In this document: positions 62,570 to 64,000 of the stretch, piece by piece
Position numbering within the stretch: the first letter of the stretch is position 1
Layout: each line of letters begins with the position of its first letter
Assembly (NCBI GenBank): GCA_964501315.1
Contig: CAZCSO010000006.1
Coordinates: forward strand, 1 to 64,000
DNA from: UBA5603 sp964501315
GTDB lineage: Bacteria; Bacillota_I; Bacilli_A; Izemoplasmatales; Hujiaoplasmataceae
Length of the DNA stretch: 64,000 nucleotides
Direction of reading: 5' to 3'
Program-made: the position numbers and the translations under genes
The notes under the pieces: generated by a model
What the model was told of the DNA's origin: nothing
Databases searched by the model: none
What the model saw: the letters and a program-made list of their open reading frames with translations, nothing else

Positions 62570-63289
62570 ATGAAATTAGACAGAAAACTTGCGATTGTGA
62601 CCGGAGCCGCCAAAGGCATCGGTATGGAAATTGCCAAAGCATTTGCTATAGAAGGCGCAACGGTCATCGCCGCTGATATGGGCGAAATGACGTACGAATG
62701 CAATCACGTCATTTATAAAAAATTAAACGTAACCGATTCTGAAGGATGCAAAACTTTCTTTGATGAGATTATGACCGAGTACGGGCATATCGACATCTTG
62801 GTCAATAATGCCGGAATTACCAAAGATGCCATGACCCGAAAGATGACGGATGAACAATGGGACGCTGTCCTTAATGTCAATTTGAAAGGTGTTTTCAATT
62901 TGACACGGTATGTCGGACCGCAAATGGAAGTTCAAGGAGCCGGTTCCATCATCAACATTTCTTCCGTAGTCGGTGTTTTTGGCAACATCGGTCAAGCAAA
63001 CTATGCCGCTTCGAAAGCGGGTATCATCGGATTGACGATGACGTGGGCGAAGGAATTCGCACGGAAAGGTGCCGCAGTTCGCGTCAATGCCATTGCACCA
63101 GGCTACGTCATGACGGACATTTTAAAAACCGTTCCGGAAGATTTATTGCAAAGTTTTGCCAAACTGACAATGTTGGGTCGGTTGGGTCAACCCGAAGAAA
63201 TCGCAAAAGTAGCCCTCTTTTTAGCCAGTGATGATGCTTCGTACATCACGGGACAAACCCTTAATGTCAATGGAGGCATGCGACTTTAG
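62570..63289 (+). CDS. SDR-family 3-oxoacyl reductase (FabG/PhaB-like)
   Basis: A 239-residue short-chain dehydrogenase. The NAD(P) loop is TGAAKGIG (11-18), NNAG follows at 79-82, and the catalytic residues are S132, Y145 and K149 (YAASK). It should reduce a 3-oxoacyl-CoA or -ACP; beside a thiolase, acetoacetyl-CoA reduction is a fair guess. The operon lies 11 bases downstream of the thiolase with AAGGAGAA before the ATG. Confidence 0.92.
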   Translation: MKLDRKLAIVTGAAKGIGMEIAKAFAIEGATVIAADMGEMTYECNHVIYKKLNVTDSEGCKTFFDEIMTEYGHIDILVNNAGITKDAMTRKMTDEQWDAVLNVNLKGVFNLTRYVGPQMEVQGAGSIINISSVVGVFGNIGQANYAASKAGIIGLTMTWAKEFARKGAAVRVNAIAPGYVMTDILKTVPEDLLQSFAKLTMLGRLGQPEEIAKVALFLASDDASYITGQTLNVNGGMRL

Positions 63290-63292
63290 TTA

Positions 63293-64000
63293 ATGGAAAA
63301 CAAATTCGTTAAACCCTGGGTAGGCGTTGTTGGCATCGGTCTTTATTTACCAAGTGGCCGCATGTCAGCAAAGCAAATCAGTGAAGCGACCCAAGGCTTT
63401 TGGTCAGAAGAAGCCATTATCTCCAAATTAGGCATCGTTGAAAAAGTGATCCCCGGTGAAAACGACGGAACACAAGCGATGGGTCTTTTGGCTGCTTTGG
63501 ACTGTCTACAATCGACAAATACTCATCCCGATGAAATCGATGTGGTTTTATCGATTGGGGAAGAATGGAAAGAATATCCGTTATCAACGACTTCCATAGC
63601 CATTATTAACGGAATAAAAGCGAAAAATGCGTGGGGCATCGATCTTCAAAATCGATGCTCTTCGTTGTTATCGGCCATCAAAATTGCAAAAGATATGTTA
63701 TTGGCAGATGATGACATAACAACCATATTGATTGCCGGTGGTTATCGTAACGGTGATTTTGTGGACTATAAAAACAAAGATCTTTCGATGTTTTACGATT
63801 TGGGTGCCGGGGGTGGGGCTATTTTATTAAAGAAGAACTATCCTTATAATCAAGTTCTGTCGACACACATCATCGCCGATGCATCGCTTCAGGATCACAT
63901 TCGAATTGATGTTGGTGGTATGACCAACCCAATTTCATCCGATAATCTTGATTATGCCTACCACTCCATGAAAATGATTGACGCACCCAAGTTCAAATCT
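63293..64000 (+). CDS. Ketoacyl synthase III-like enzyme, partial at window end
   Basis: 236 codons of an open frame that continues past the window. The thiolase-superfamily fold is shown by VGVVGIGLYLPSG at the N-terminus, the nucleophile C122 in DLQNRCSSLLSAI, and FYDLGAGGGAILL, the usual FabH/HMG-CoA synthase block. It matches 3-oxoacyl-ACP synthase III-like proteins and could also be HMG-CoA synthase-related. The ATG is three bases after the SDR stop and has no clear ribosome site, so coupling is likely. Confidence 0.82.
   Translation, partial: MENKFVKPWVGVVGIGLYLPSGRMSAKQISEATQGFWSEEAIISKLGIVEKVIPGENDGTQAMGLLAALDCLQSTNTHPDEIDVVLSIGEEWKEYPLSTTSIAIINGIKAKNAWGIDLQNRCSSLLSAIKIAKDMLLADDDITTILIAGGYRNGDFVDYKNKDLSMFYDLGAGGGAILLKKNYPYNQVLSTHIIADASLQDHIRIDVGGMTNPISSDNLDYAYHSMKMIDAPKFKS

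Noticed and set aside
1..64000. Mycoplasma-type code with TGA as Trp
   Set aside because: Several intact genes end in TGA (for example 5758, 23174 and 39738) and Trp is encoded by TGG throughout.
1..64000. CRISPR array
   Set aside because: No regularly spaced identical repeats of 25-40 bases were found and no cas-like gene is present.

Overview
The window is AT-rich bacterial DNA with tightly packed genes, strong AGGAGG-type ribosome binding sites, TTGACA/TATAAT promoters and many intrinsic terminators. Gene content (YlbF, YlbG, YhaM, KhpA, DegV, PadR, DUF1146, the c-di-GMP-I riboswitch class, lipobox lipoproteins) points to a low-GC Firmicutes or Mollicutes-related lineage. Several genes end in TGA, so this is the standard bacterial code and not the Mycoplasma code. 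A free-living anaerobic relative of the Mollicutes (Izemoplasmatales/Haloplasmatales/Acholeplasma-like) fits well, but this placement is inference. Two runs of exactly 100 N (58856-58955 and 60223-60322) show the source is a scaffolded assembly.

Layout. 122-3713 (minus): a cytosolic GH16 beta-glucanase, an S66 LD-carboxypeptidase/MccF-like peptidase, an alpha-alpha toroid protein and an Fpg/Nei-like protein. 3910-8009: a membrane protein overlapping a GH17 glucanase, an autoregulated MerR/TipAS regulator, an MBL-fold hydrolase and an Smr protein. 8216-16878: an RCC1-propeller lipoprotein, a membrane diguanylate cyclase leading an ABC exporter (ATPase plus FtsX-like permease), and an FN3-like helical lipoprotein. 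16992-23542: PlsC with a zinc ribbon, a cyclophilin with two plausible starts, a PadR-HAAS/DUF4097 pair, two more diguanylate cyclases and a small membrane protein. 23551-24405: a catechol-dioxygenase-like VOC protein.

24578-26850 is an accessory pocket: tRNA-Arg, tRNA-Pro and tRNA-Cys, a decayed tyrosine-recombinase C-terminus, a DUF4143 ATPase with more AT-rich codon use, and short direct repeats. 26849-45772 is mostly housekeeping: flavodiiron protein, peptide deformylase, glycogen debranching enzyme, rRNA pseudouridine synthase, YlbF/YlbG, S16, KhpA, DEAD-box helicase, DegV, a second PadR-HAAS pair, a set suggesting flavin-based electron transfer (Gx transporter, SOUL, ApbE, NusG_II), YigZ, CCA-adding enzyme, pullulanase, YhaM and a GNAT.

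45812-60475 is the most striking region. A 1117-residue membrane-anchored PrsA/SurA-like protein is divergent from a c-di-GMP-I-type riboswitch with its own promoter and terminator. The riboswitch leads an apparent operon of a SipW-type signal-peptide protein, a 2536-residue secreted repeat protein, and two membrane GGDEF/EAL proteins with decayed GGDEF motifs. The window also encodes three intact-motif diguanylate cyclases, so signal synthesis, sensing and a giant surface product sit within 50 kb. The window closes with a TetR regulator divergent from a thiolase, SDR reductase and ketoacyl-synthase III-like operon that runs off the end.
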